DNA of 35,952 nt from Ochrobactrum teleogrylli (lineage in GTDB: Bacteria; Pseudomonadota; Alphaproteobacteria; Rhizobiales; Rhizobiaceae). How positions within the stretch are numbered: position 1 is the stretch's first letter; each line of letters opens with the position of its first letter. Of the stretch, positions 1-8,897 are shown piece after piece. A program made the translations under genes and the position numbers. The stretch covers positions 1-35,952 of the forward strand of contig NZ_VEWL01000023.1 in NCBI RefSeq assembly GCF_006376685.1, given 5' to 3'. The notes under the pieces are model-generated. The model was not told the DNA's origin and made no database searches. It saw only the letters and a program-made list of their open reading frames with translations.

Positions 1-76
1 AGCGATGATCCACGTCGCCATGGGGAGCCTGTTGTTGCGCCGTATCAGCCATTAAAGCAAATTCTCAAACGGACTC
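1..76 (+). mobile_element. 3' end of an IS (IS5-family-like), cut by window start
   Basis: The first 76 bases match, inverted, the last 74 bases of the window. On the plus strand an open frame from base 2 reads AMIHVAMGSLLLRRISH and stops with TAA at 53-55. This looks like the C-terminus of a DDE transposase, followed by about 21 bp of terminal sequence ending ...GGACTC. The next three bases are TAA, and the other copy is flanked by TTA on the same side, which fits the short TNA target duplications made by some IS5-family elements. The family is an inference from the terminal sequence, the target triplet and the short C-terminal peptide. In the opposite frame the same DNA could start a protein with MADTAQQQAPHG, so the coding direction is not certain. 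Confidence 0.55.
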
Positions 77-79
77 TAA
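3..79. repeat. Left copy of a 77-bp inverted repeat shared by both window ends
   Basis: Bases 3-79 equal the reverse complement of 35876-35952 except for one mismatch (C at 64 versus T at 35891, which reads A on the complementary strand). Similarity stops abruptly after the TAA at 77-79. The repeat therefore ends exactly at the inferred IS boundary plus the target triplet, which supports two separate insertions of the same element. Confidence 0.9.
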
Positions 80-290
80 GAAACTCCCACAATTGCAAAA
101 ACATTTAATTGCGATACAAGCCGCCATAAATTTGATGCAAGGCTTCGGCAGTTTGCAGCGAGTTGAAGCAAGAACTGGGCTAGTCGTTCTGCATATGGAA
201 ACAATATCGGCGCTCTGCTGACTTTCATGTGAACGATGCGGGTCTGGCGAATATTTCTCTGCCGCCTTAGATTATATATCGAACAACCAA

Positions 291-980
291 ATGAAACAGG
301 ACTGGATGATTCGGATGCCTGCAGTACTTAATCGCAGACACGTCATTTCTCTCGCTGGATCGGCTGCTGCCGGACTGGCTTTTGCAGGAGCTTCTGCAAC
401 GGGCGCTCTGGCGCAGGACCGTGCCCCGGAAGGCACTGTCGATGCGGCGAAGATCGCCGAGCCGGGCAAGCTCAAGGATATGGTCTACGGCAAGGCCGAT
501 GCACCGGTGACGATCATCGAATATGCGTCGCTGACCTGCCCGCATTGCGCCGAGTTCACGATCAATACCTTCCCGAAAATCAAGGAAAAATATATCGATA
601 CGGGCAAGGCGCGGCTCATCTTCCGCGAATTCCCGTTCGATCCGCGCGCAACCGCTGCGTTCATGCTGGCGCGCTGCGCTCCGGAAGATCGCTATTTCCC
701 GATGGTCGACGTGTTCTTCAAGCAGCAGCAACAGTGGGCAACTGCCGAAGATGGTGAAGCCGCCCTGCTGCAAATCGCAAAACTTGCCGGTTTTACACAG
801 GAGTCCTTCAAGGCTTGCTTGACGAACCAGCAAGTTCTCGATGATGTGAGAGCCACGATGGAACGTGGATCGAAGGATTATGGAGTCAATGCGACGCCAA
901 CCTTCTTCATCAACGGCCAAAAATACGCTGGAGCCCTTTCGGTTGACGAAATGTCGGCAATCATCGACAAGCTTCTCTGA
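291..980 (+). CDS. DsbA-family thioredoxin-like thiol:disulfide oxidoreductase, exported
   Basis: This 229-residue protein should oxidise or isomerise cysteines in periplasmic proteins. Residues 1-42 form an export signal: NRRHVIS (14-20) is followed by a hydrophobic Ala/Gly-rich stretch ending ALAQ. The paired arginines make Tat export possible, but Sec is equally plausible. The mature part has the thioredoxin-4/DsbA layout: a CPHC active site at 83-86 after the EYASLT strand, a helical insertion, and the cis-proline loop NATPTFF with Pro203. The CPHC dipeptide is the one found in E. coli DsbA. Brucella homologues are often called 27-kDa outer membrane protein (Com1-like). The start is uncertain: ATGs at 306 and 315 are in frame, and 315 would shorten the signal to a more typical length. 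A strong hairpin terminator follows, so the gene appears monocistronic. Confidence 0.85.
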   Translation: MKQDWMIRMPAVLNRRHVISLAGSAAAGLAFAGASATGALAQDRAPEGTVDAAKIAEPGKLKDMVYGKADAPVTIIEYASLTCPHCAEFTINTFPKIKEKYIDTGKARLIFREFPFDPRATAAFMLARCAPEDRYFPMVDVFFKQQQQWATAEDGEAALLQIAKLAGFTQESFKACLTNQQVLDDVRATMERGSKDYGVNATPTFFINGQKYAGALSVDEMSAIIDKLL

Positions 981-996
981 ACCGTTTTCCCGGATG

Positions 997-1028
997 AAAA
1001 GCGGACGCATCACTGCGTCCGCTTTTGT
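997..1028 (+). terminator. Rho-independent terminator after the DsbA-like gene
   Basis: A perfect 13-bp inverted repeat (AAAAGCGGACGCA / TGCGTCCGCTTTT) with a 4-base TCAC loop starts 16 bp after the stop codon and ends in a T run. Because the arms carry A and T tracts it could work in both directions. It separates the oxidoreductase from smc. Confidence 0.85.
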
Positions 1029-1067
1029 CGTTTCTGGAATGGGCGATAAAACTGGAGGAGCTTGCTG

Positions 1068-4000
1068 ATGCGCTTCTCCAAATTGCGCCTTGTCGGTTTC
1101 AAGTCCTTCGTCGAGCCGATGGAGTTCGTCATCGAAGGCGGGCTGACCGGCGTCGTCGGGCCGAATGGCTGCGGCAAATCCAATCTTGTCGAAGCTCTGC
1201 GCTGGGTGATGGGTGAAAACTCATACAAGAACATGCGCGCCTCCGGCATGGACGATGTCATTTTTTCCGGTTCCGCCACGCGCCCGGCGCGCAATACGGC
1301 GGAAGTGACGCTTTTCCTCGACAATTCCGACCGCACGGCTCCCGCGAGCTATAACGACGCCGATGAGTTGCAGGTGTCGCGCCGTATCGAGCGCGAGGCA
1401 GGCTCCGTCTATCGCATCAATGGCAAGGAAGCTCGCGCCAAGGATGTGCAGTTGCTCTTTGCGGATCAATCGACCGGCGCGCGTTCGCCGTCCATGGTCG
1501 GGCAGGGGCGCATCGGCGAACTCATTCAGGCAAAACCACAGGCACGCCGTGCGCTTCTGGAAGAAGCTGCCGGTATTTCCGGCCTCCATACGCGTCGCCA
1601 CGAAGCGGAACTACGCCTGCGTGCTGCCGAGGGCAATCTCGACCGTCTTGACGATGTGGTCGGCGAGTTGGGTAGCCAGATCGAAAGCCTGAAGCGTCAG
1701 GCGCGTCAGGCCAACCGTTTCAAGGCGCTGTCCGCCGATATCCGCCGTGCGGAAGCCGCCTTGCTGCATCTGCGCTGGAGCCAGGCCAAAGCGCAGGAAG
1801 GCGAGGCACAAAGCGCCTTGTCGGCTGCGACCGCGACTGTCGGCGATATGGCGCAGGCGCAGATGAACGCGGCTCGCGATCAGGCGGTCGGCGCGCATAA
1901 GCTTCCGGAACTGCGCGAGGCCGAAGCCAAGGCTGCCGCCGCCTTGCAGCGCCTTTCAATTGCCCGCACCCAGCTGGACGAAGAGGACGGACGCATTCGC
2001 GCCCGCCGCGCCGAGCTGATGAAGCGGCTGGAACAGCTGACTGCCGACATTGCTCGCGAAGAGCAGATGGTGTGCGAGAACGCCGATATTCTGGCGAAAC
2101 TGGAAGAAGAAGAGCAGGAACTGGTCGCTTCCAACGAAGCATCGGGCGAGCGCGACGAGGAATTGCGTGCGCTGTTCGAAGAGGCGGAAATTCGCCTGAC
2201 CGATAGCGAAGGCGCGCTGGCGCGGGTGACCGCCGAACGGGCGGAAGCGACCGCCGAACGGGCGCAGATCGAACGCGCTTTGAAGGAAACACAGGATCGC
2301 CGCGACCGCCTTGCCGTGCAGATGGACACTATCGAGCGCGATATTGCCGCTGTCGTCCAGCAGATCGGCGGTCTGTTCGATCCGGCAGAAAAGCGCATCG
2401 TGGTTGACGCCTGTGCGGATGCGCTTGCTGCGGCTGAAGAAGCGGTTGTTGCGGCAGAAGAACTGGTCGCAGGCGCACGCGAAGTCGAAGCGGCAAGCCG
2501 TCAGCCTTTGAACGAAGCGCGCACGGAACTGAGCCGCATCGAGACCGAAGCACAGACGCTGGCGCGTATTCTCAATGCTGGCGAAACCGGCCAGTTTCCG
2601 CCGGTGGTGGAAGAGCTGCGCGTTGAAAAGGGTTATGAAATCGCCCTCGGCGCGGCCTTGGGTGAAGACCTCGACGCGGCAAGCGACGACAATGCACCGG
2701 TCTATTGGGCTTATAATCCGGCACCGGAAGCCGATCCGGCCTTGCCACAAGGGGCAACGCCGCTTGACCGGCTGGTCGATGGGCCGCAGCAATTGCGCCG
2801 CAGGCTGGCCCAAGTCGGCGTTGTGTCGGATAGTGATGGGCAGCGTTTGCAGGCGCTTTTGCGTCCCGGCCAGCGGCTGGTGAGCAAGGCCGGTGCGCTG
2901 TGGCGCTGGGATGGCTATACGGCAAGCGCCGATGCGCCGACACCGGCAGCACAACGTCTGGCCCAGAAGAACCGCCTGAGCGAACTCGAGCAGGAATCGG
3001 TTGCCGCCCGCAAAGGCGTCGATGAGGCCGAACAGGCCGTGCGCCGCGCCGAAGCTTCGGTGCGCGAAGCCGTCGAACATGAGCGTGTCGCCCGCGATCA
3101 GTGGCGCACCAATCAGCGCAAGCTGGACGAGGCGCGTGAAGCGCTGGCGGTCGCCGAGCGTGCGGCAGGGCAGCTTGCAACCCGCCGTTCGGCTCTGGAC
3201 GAATCCAAGGCGCGGCTGGAAGAAAATCTGGAAGAAGCGCAGATCCGCGTCGCGGAAGCGGAAGACCGGCTCGGTGAAATGCCGGATCTGGAGGCCATTG
3301 CGCAACGCCTTGCAGCGCTGACGAGCGAAGTCCTCTCCGACCGCACGGCTTTGGCCGAAGCACGCGCCGCTTATGAAGGGCTGCGTCGCGAAGCCGAAGC
3401 GCGGTTGCGCCGTCTGGACATGATTGCGCTGGAGCGACGCAACTGGATTTCGCGCGCGGAAAATGCCGACCGGCAGATTGCGTCGCTGAACGACCGTCGC
3501 GCCGAGACGGCAGACGAGGCGGAAGGTCTGGCCGAAGCGCCGGACGAGATCGAGGCGCGCCGCCGGGCGCTGTTGAACGAGCTTTCCCTGGCGGATGATC
3601 GTCGTAAAGAAGCCGCTGATATTCTGGCCGCGGCTGAAACCGCGCAGGCCGAACTCGACAAGGCCGCGACGCTTGCCATTCAGCATCTGGCATCAAGCCG
3701 CGAGCAGCGTGCCCGCGCCGAAGAACGCCTTGCCGCAGCCGAAGAGCGGCGCAAGGATGCGGAAGCCCGTATCGTTGAAGCGCTTAATTGCGCGCCGCAT
3801 GAAGCGATTCGCCATACCGGGCTGAAGGCCGATGATGCTATTCCCGATCCCGATCAGCTGGAACGCCAGCTGGAGCGGCTCAAGATCGAGCGCGAGCGGC
3901 TTGGCGCGGTGAACCTGCGCGCGGAAGAGGAAAGCCAGGAGCTTTCGGACCGTCTAGATGCGATTGTGTCCGAGCGCGAGGATGTTATAGAGGCGATCAA

Positions 4001-4526
4001 GAAATTGCGTCAGGCGATCCAGAGCCTGAACCGCGAAGGACGCGAGCGTCTGCTGGCTGCTTTCGAGGTGGTGAATGTGCAGTTCCAGCGCCTGTTCACG
4101 CATCTGTTCGGCGGCGGCACGGCGGAACTGCAACTGATCGAAAGCGAGGATCCGCTGGAAGCCGGGCTTGAAATTCTCGCCCGTCCACCCGGGAAAAAGC
4201 CGCAGACCATGACGCTGCTGTCAGGCGGCGAGCAGGCGCTGACGGCCATGGCGCTGATCTTTGCGGTGTTTCTCACCAATCCGGCGCCGATCTGCGTGCT
4301 GGACGAAGTGGACGCGCCACTCGACGACCACAATGTTGAGCGCTATTGCAATCTGATGGATGAGATGGCCGCTTTAACCGAAACGCGTTTCGTGGTCATC
4401 ACGCATAATCCGATCACCATGGCGCGTATGAATCGTCTGTTCGGCGTCACCATGGGCGAACAGGGCGTCAGCCAGCTGGTTTCGGTCGATCTGCAAACGG
4501 CGGAACGCCTGCGCGAAGCGAGCTAA
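1068..4526 (+). CDS. smc: Chromosome segregation protein SMC
   Basis: This is the ATPase core of the bacterial condensin, which acts with ScpA and ScpB to organise and separate chromosomes in the cytoplasm. At 1152 residues it has the usual SMC length. The N-terminal head starts MRFSKLRLVGFKSFVEP and carries Walker A GPNGCGKSN at about residue 31. Two long Glu/Arg/Ala-rich coiled coils flank a hinge around residues 505-640 (PPVVEELRVEKGYEIALGAA). The C-terminal head has the signature LLSGGEQALTAMAL and Walker B PICVLDEVDAPLDD, followed by the switch region VVITHNPITMARM. ATG 1068 is chosen because GGAGGAG lies 7 bp upstream; a TTG at 1062 is in frame but sits too close to that site. Neither scpA nor scpB is nearby. 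Its strong codon bias leaves long open but meaningless frames on the other strand. Confidence 0.97.
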   Translation: MRFSKLRLVGFKSFVEPMEFVIEGGLTGVVGPNGCGKSNLVEALRWVMGENSYKNMRASGMDDVIFSGSATRPARNTAEVTLFLDNSDRTAPASYNDADELQVSRRIEREAGSVYRINGKEARAKDVQLLFADQSTGARSPSMVGQGRIGELIQAKPQARRALLEEAAGISGLHTRRHEAELRLRAAEGNLDRLDDVVGELGSQIESLKRQARQANRFKALSADIRRAEAALLHLRWSQAKAQEGEAQSALSAATATVGDMAQAQMNAARDQAVGAHKLPELREAEAKAAAALQRLSIARTQLDEEDGRIRARRAELMKRLEQLTADIAREEQMVCENADILAKLEEEEQELVASNEASGERDEELRALFEEAEIRLTDSEGALARVTAERAEATAERAQIERALKETQDRRDRLAVQMDTIERDIAAVVQQIGGLFDPAEKRIVVDACADALAAAEEAVVAAEELVAGAREVEAASRQPLNEARTELSRIETEAQTLARILNAGETGQFPPVVEELRVEKGYEIALGAALGEDLDAASDDNAPVYWAYNPAPEADPALPQGATPLDRLVDGPQQLRRRLAQVGVVSDSDGQRLQALLRPGQRLVSKAGALWRWDGYTASADAPTPAAQRLAQKNRLSELEQESVAARKGVDEAEQAVRRAEASVREAVEHERVARDQWRTNQRKLDEAREALAVAERAAGQLATRRSALDESKARLEENLEEAQIRVAEAEDRLGEMPDLEAIAQRLAALTSEVLSDRTALAEARAAYEGLRREAEARLRRLDMIALERRNWISRAENADRQIASLNDRRAETADEAEGLAEAPDEIEARRRALLNELSLADDRRKEAADILAAAETAQAELDKAATLAIQHLASSREQRARAEERLAAAEERRKDAEARIVEALNCAPHEAIRHTGLKADDAIPDPDQLERQLERLKIERERLGAVNLRAEEESQELSDRLDAIVSEREDVIEAIKKLRQAIQSLNREGRERLLAAFEVVNVQFQRLFTHLFGGGTAELQLIESEDPLEAGLEILARPPGKKPQTMTLLSGGEQALTAMALIFAVFLTNPAPICVLDEVDAPLDDHNVERYCNLMDEMAALTETRFVVITHNPITMARMNRLFGVTMGEQGVSQLVSVDLQTAERLREAS

Positions 4527-4552
4527 AAACACAATCTGTGCGGAGGACCGGC

Positions 4553-5446
4553 ATGAGCGGTGATCACGACCACGGAGATGTCAGCGATACGCCGCTTCCA
4601 AGGCTATGGATCGCGTTTGCTATAACCAGCCTTTTCATGATCGTCGAAATCATCGGCAGTTTCGTCACCGGCAGTCTGGCGCTGTTATCCGATGCCATGC
4701 ATATGGCGACGGACAGTTTTGCGCTGCTTCTTGCCCTGATCGCCATCTATCTGGGCCGCCGGGCCGCCGATATCCTTCGCACCTACGGCTATGCCCGGTT
4801 CGAAATCCTTGCCGCGACGGTCAATGCACTTCTGCTGCTCGGCGTGGCTTTCTATATCCTCTATGAGGCCTATGTGCGTCTTTCAAGTCCAGCCGATGTG
4901 CAATCGGCTGGCATGATGGTCGTTGCCGTGATCGGGCTGGTGATCAACCTGATATCGATGCGGGTCTTGATGGGGCACAAGGATCAAAGCCTAAACGTCA
5001 AGGGCGCTTATCTCGAGGTCTGGGCGGATATGCTGGGCTCTGTCGGCGTGATCGTCGGCGCTGCGATCATTTATCTGACCGGATGGGAATGGGTGGATTC
5101 GGTGATCGCCATCGGTATCGGCTTCATGGTCTTTCCGCGCACATGGGTGCTGCTCAAGGAATGCATCAATATCCTGCTGGAAGGCGTCCCTGCGGGACTC
5201 GACCTCAACGACTTGCAGAAAGCCGTGCTGGCTGTACCGGGTGTGGCGACCCTCCACGACCTTCATGTCTGGTCGCTCACCAAGAACCAGCAATCCCTGA
5301 CCGCCCATATTGTGCTGGCCGACGGCGCGGAGGGCGAAACCGTGCGCCGCGCGGTCGAGCAGGTCTTGCAGGAGAAATACGATCTTGACCACACCACCTT
5401 GCAGATGGAAACAGTCGATCGCGCTTCTGCCGAGCACATTCATTGA
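4553..5446 (+). CDS. Cation diffusion facilitator (CDF) transporter
   Basis: This is a proton-coupled exporter of divalent metals (Zn, Co or Cd class) in the inner membrane, 297 residues long. A short His/Asp-rich N-terminus (GDHDHGD) is followed by six membrane segments. The CDF signature LLSDAMHMATDSFALLLALI in helix 2 holds the His and Asp metal ligands, and EVWADMLGSVGVIVGA in helix 5 holds the second acidic site. The last 90 residues form the cytoplasmic regulatory domain (ATLHDLHVWSLTKNQQSLTAHIV), and the C-terminus ends HIH. The start at 4553 is preceded by CGGAGGACC; an in-frame GTG at 4538 lacks such a site. It lies 26 bp after smc and may share its transcript. The protein resembles CzcD/ZitB, but the exact metal cannot be read from the sequence. 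Confidence 0.92.
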   Translation: MSGDHDHGDVSDTPLPRLWIAFAITSLFMIVEIIGSFVTGSLALLSDAMHMATDSFALLLALIAIYLGRRAADILRTYGYARFEILAATVNALLLLGVAFYILYEAYVRLSSPADVQSAGMMVVAVIGLVINLISMRVLMGHKDQSLNVKGAYLEVWADMLGSVGVIVGAAIIYLTGWEWVDSVIAIGIGFMVFPRTWVLLKECINILLEGVPAGLDLNDLQKAVLAVPGVATLHDLHVWSLTKNQQSLTAHIVLADGAEGETVRRAVEQVLQEKYDLDHTTLQMETVDRASAEHIH

Positions 5447-5476
5447 GGCTCGGTAGTCTACCGCCACAAACGGGTT

Positions 5477-5821
5477 TTACCGGTCGCTCCAGACTGCGAG
5501 TTCATTACCCGCCGGATCGGTGAAATGAAAACGCCGTCCGCCCGGAAAGGCAAAGATCGGCTTCACAATGGTTCCGCCAGCTTCCGTCACGGCCTGAAGC
5601 GCGGTTTCGAGCCTCAGCGCATAAAGCACCGGCAGCGGCTTCGCTGTTGCCTGCGGATCGGCGTCAAAGCCGCCATCCAATCCTTCCGAGAAGGCTGAAT
5701 AGGTCGGGCCGTAATCGGTGAAAGACCAGCCGAAGGCACGCGCATAGAAACTCTTGGTCGCATCAAGCGATCCGTTTCCAGCTGGCATTTCCAGATAGTC
5801 GAGCTTGCCCGTGATACGCAT
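5477..5821 (-). CDS. VOC (glyoxalase/bleomycin-resistance fold) family protein
   Basis: A 114-residue single-domain protein of the vicinal oxygen chelate superfamily, starting MRITGKLDYLEMPAG. It shows paired beta-alpha-beta-beta-beta modules: KLDYLEMPAG...SFYARAFGWSFTDYG in the first half and ALQAVTEAGGTIVKPIFAFPGGRRFHFTDPAGNELAVWS in the second. The closing TDPAGNELAVW motif is typical of the family, where the Glu usually binds the metal. Such proteins act as lyases, dioxygenases or drug-binding proteins, and the substrate cannot be told here. The frame is open further upstream, but ATG 5821 is preferred because it has a GGAG-like site (TTGGAGTTGGACC) and starts the conserved fold. It converges with the CDF gene, 30 bp away. 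Confidence 0.85.
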   Translation of the reverse strand: MRITGKLDYLEMPAGNGSLDATKSFYARAFGWSFTDYGPTYSAFSEGLDGGFDADPQATAKPLPVLYALRLETALQAVTEAGGTIVKPIFAFPGGRRFHFTDPAGNELAVWSDR

Positions 5822-6059
5822 GGTCCAACTCCAATATGTTCTTTGTTTGTTCTTATTTTTGCTGTATCTGCCGAGCAGAGTCAATCCGTTATGTGGCCTC
5901 CGCGCAGCTATTCCCGCCTCTAATCGATTCTATTGTCGCGGCTTGTCTTTTTTGGTTGGCAGCAGCCTTGCGGATCGCATAAGCAACGGACAGCAGGTTC
6001 TGGGAGTACTTGCAATTGTTGCAAGCCTTTTGTGAACCGTTCCTGCATCAAGGGAGGCC

Positions 6060-8726
6060 ATGATGGCGAAGTGGGTGTACACGTTCGGCGACGGCAAGGC
6101 GGAAGGTGCGGCAAGCGACCGTAATCTTCTCGGCGGCAAGGGAGCGAATCTGGCTGAAATGAGCAGCCTCGGTCTGCCCGTACCGCCCGGCTTTACGATC
6201 ACCACCGAAGTCTGCACCTATTATTACGACCATGACCGCAATTATCCGTCCGAACTCGACGAGCAGGTGCGCGCAGCGCTTGTCCATATCGCCAAGGTGA
6301 CAGGCCGCAATTTCGGCGATGCTGATAAGCCGCTGCTGGTGTCGGTTCGTTCCGGCGCACGCGCCTCCATGCCCGGCATGATGGATACGGTGCTTAATCT
6401 CGGCCTCAACGACGAAACCGTGCAGGCCATCGCCCGCGAAGCCGGTGACGAGCGCTTCGCCTATGACAGCTACCGCCGTTTCATTCAGATGTATTCGGAT
6501 GTGGTGCTGGGCGTCGATCATGGTTTCTTTGAGGAAATTCTCGAAGACAAGAAGGCCGATCTCGCCGTCGATGTCGACACGGCGCTGACGGCGGACGACT
6601 GGAAAGATGTCATTTCGCTCTACAAGGCCAAGGTCGAGGAAGAGCTGGGCCAGCCTTTTCCGCAGGACCCGCATGAGCAGCTTTGGGGCGCCATAGGTGC
6701 TGTTTTCTCCAGCTGGATGAATGCCCGCGCCATCACCTATCGCCGTTTGCACAATATCCCGGCGGCCTGGGGCACGGCGGTCAATGTGCAGGCCATGGTG
6801 TTCGGCAATATGGGTGAGACTTCCGCCACGGGCGTAGCCTTCACACGCAATCCTTCGACCGGCGAGAAGAAGCTTTACGGCGAATTCCTCGTCAATGCGC
6901 AGGGTGAAGACGTGGTGGCGGGCATTCGCACGCCGCAGAACATCACCGAAGAAGCGCGCATCGCTGCCGGTTCCGACAAACCGTCGCTGGAAAAGGTGAT
7001 GCCGGAAGCGTTTGCCGAATTCCTCAAGGTCGCCGACCGACTGGAGCAGCATTATCGCGACATGCAGGATCTGGAATTCACCATCGAGCGCGGTAAGCTC
7101 TGGATGCTCCAGACCCGTTCGGGCAAGCGCACCGCCAAGGCCGCGCTTAAAATGGCCGTCGAAATGGCTGGCGAAGGGCTGATCACCGAGGAAGAGGCCG
7201 TGCTGCGTATCGATCCCGCGGCGCTGGATCAGCTGTTGCACCCGACCATCGATCCGCGCGCCGAGCGTCAGATCGTCGGTCAGGGCCTGCCCGCCTCGCC
7301 GGGCGCTGCGACGGGTGAAATCGTCTTCTCGTCGGAAGATGCCGAACAGGCGAAGTCTGAAGGCCGCAAGGTCATTCTGGTTCGTATCGAAACCAGCCCG
7401 GAAGACATTCATGGCATGCACGCGGCAGAAGGCATTCTGACGACACGCGGCGGCATGACCAGCCATGCGGCGGTCGTGGCGCGCGGTATGGGCAAGCCTT
7501 GCGTTTCGGGTGCGGGATCGCTGCGCGTCGATTATCGCAACGGCATCATGCTGGCTGCCGGCCAGACCTTCAAGAAGGGCGATGTTGTCACCGTCGACGG
7601 TTCGAGCGGGCAGGTGCTGAAAGGCGCTGTCGCCATGCTTCAGCCGGAGCTTTCCGGCGACTTTGGCCAATTGATGGAATGGGCCGACCGCCAACGCCGC
7701 ATGAAAGTACGCGCCAATGCCGAAACGCCTGCGGATGCCCGCACGGCCCGGTCTTTCGGCGCGGAAGGCATCGGTCTTTGCCGCACCGAACACATGTTTT
7801 TCGAGGGAAGCCGCATTGTTGCGATGCGCGAGATGATCCTCTCCGACAATGAAGAAGGCCGTCGCGCAGCGCTGACCAAGCTTCTGCCGATGCAGCGTTC
7901 CGACTTTGCCGAACTGTTCGAAATCATGAAGGGCCTGCCGGTCACGATCCGTCTGCTCGATCCGCCGCTACACGAATTCCTGCCGCATACGGACGAGGAA
8001 GTCGCCGAAGTGGCCAGCTCCATGGGCGTAGACGCGGTGAAGCTGCGCGAGCGCGCCGAAAGCCTGCACGAGTTCAACCCGATGCTGGGCCATCGCGGCT
8101 GTCGCCTGGCGATTTCCTATCCGGAAATTGCGGAAATGCAGGCGCGCGCCATTTTCGAGGCTGCCGTCGAGGCAGGCAAGATAACCGGCGAACCGGTGGT
8201 GCCGGAAGTTATGGTGCCGCTGGTCGGCCTCAAGGCGGAACTGGATTTCGTCAAGGGGCGCATCGATGCGGTGGCTCAGGACGTCATGAAGGAAGCGGGC
8301 GTCAAGATCGACTATATGGTCGGCACGATGATCGAACTGCCGCGTGCAGCTTTGCGCGCAGCGGAAATCGCCGAAACGGCAGAGTTCTTCTCGTTCGGCA
8401 CCAACGACCTGACCCAGACTACATTTGGCATTTCGCGCGATGACGCGGCAGGCTTCCTCACTACCTACCAGCAGCGCGGTGTGGTGGAGCAGGACCCATT
8501 CGTGTCGCTCGATGTGGATGGTGTGGGCGAACTGGTGCAGATCGCCGCCGAGCGTGGGCGCAAGACGCGCGACAAGATCAAGCTCGGCATTTGCGGTGAG
8601 CATGGTGGCGATCCGTCGTCTATCGCCTTCTGTGAAAAGACCGGCCTTGATTATGTGTCCTGCTCGCCGTTCCGCGTGCCGATTGCCCGGCTCGCCGCCG
8701 CACAGGCAGCCGTGCGCAAGGCGTAA
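6060..8726 (+). CDS. ppdK: Pyruvate, phosphate dikinase
   Basis: PPDK interconverts ATP, phosphate and pyruvate with AMP, pyrophosphate and phosphoenolpyruvate. In alphaproteobacteria it feeds gluconeogenesis from C3 compounds. The 888 residues match the family length. The N-terminal nucleotide-binding domain starts KWVYTFGDGKAEG with GGKGANLAEM and SVRSGARASMPGMMDTVLN. The central swivelling phosphohistidine domain has TTRGGMTSHAAVVARGMGKP with catalytic His469. The C-terminal TIM barrel carries GLCRTEHMF, FGTNDLTQTTFG and GICGEHGGDP with the catalytic Cys at about 845. Two ATG codons are adjacent (6060 and 6063) behind AAGGGAGG; spacing slightly favours 6063. A 238-bp upstream gap should hold its promoter, and a hairpin terminator follows, so it is probably monocistronic. 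Confidence 0.97.
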   Translation: MMAKWVYTFGDGKAEGAASDRNLLGGKGANLAEMSSLGLPVPPGFTITTEVCTYYYDHDRNYPSELDEQVRAALVHIAKVTGRNFGDADKPLLVSVRSGARASMPGMMDTVLNLGLNDETVQAIAREAGDERFAYDSYRRFIQMYSDVVLGVDHGFFEEILEDKKADLAVDVDTALTADDWKDVISLYKAKVEEELGQPFPQDPHEQLWGAIGAVFSSWMNARAITYRRLHNIPAAWGTAVNVQAMVFGNMGETSATGVAFTRNPSTGEKKLYGEFLVNAQGEDVVAGIRTPQNITEEARIAAGSDKPSLEKVMPEAFAEFLKVADRLEQHYRDMQDLEFTIERGKLWMLQTRSGKRTAKAALKMAVEMAGEGLITEEEAVLRIDPAALDQLLHPTIDPRAERQIVGQGLPASPGAATGEIVFSSEDAEQAKSEGRKVILVRIETSPEDIHGMHAAEGILTTRGGMTSHAAVVARGMGKPCVSGAGSLRVDYRNGIMLAAGQTFKKGDVVTVDGSSGQVLKGAVAMLQPELSGDFGQLMEWADRQRRMKVRANAETPADARTARSFGAEGIGLCRTEHMFFEGSRIVAMREMILSDNEEGRRAALTKLLPMQRSDFAELFEIMKGLPVTIRLLDPPLHEFLPHTDEEVAEVASSMGVDAVKLRERAESLHEFNPMLGHRGCRLAISYPEIAEMQARAIFEAAVEAGKITGEPVVPEVMVPLVGLKAELDFVKGRIDAVAQDVMKEAGVKIDYMVGTMIELPRAALRAAEIAETAEFFSFGTNDLTQTTFGISRDDAAGFLTTYQQRGVVEQDPFVSLDVDGVGELVQIAAERGRKTRDKIKLGICGEHGGDPSSIAFCEKTGLDYVSCSPFRVPIARLAAAQAAVRKA

Positions 8727-8737
8727 GCCAAAAGAAC

Positions 8738-8770
8738 GCGCTCCTGAAAAGGTAGGAGCGCTTTCGCTTT
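8738..8770 (+). terminator. Rho-independent terminator after ppdK
   Basis: The arms GCGCTCCT (8738-8745) and AGGAGCGC (8754-8761) pair perfectly around an 8-base loop and are followed by TTTCGCTTT. It begins 11 bp after the ppdK stop codon. Confidence 0.8.
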
Positions 8771-8897
8771 GGCAAGGAAAATCCCTATAACAACAAAGTG
8801 TTAGTATGTCGGCCCCATTCAGTTGGGTCGGCACACTGGACAATATTGCCCGACGTATTAAAATCCTTCGAAATTTACACTTTCAGAAGAACGGGCC

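Noticed and set aside
1956..3686. Long open frame on the minus strand within smc
   Set aside because: It mirrors the GC-rich codon bias of smc, has no ribosome site or recognisable domain, and lies wholly antisense to a certain gene.
6048..7793. 581-codon open frame on the minus strand within ppdK
   Set aside because: Same cause as in smc: antisense shadow of a strongly biased gene, with a His/Arg-rich product unlike any family.
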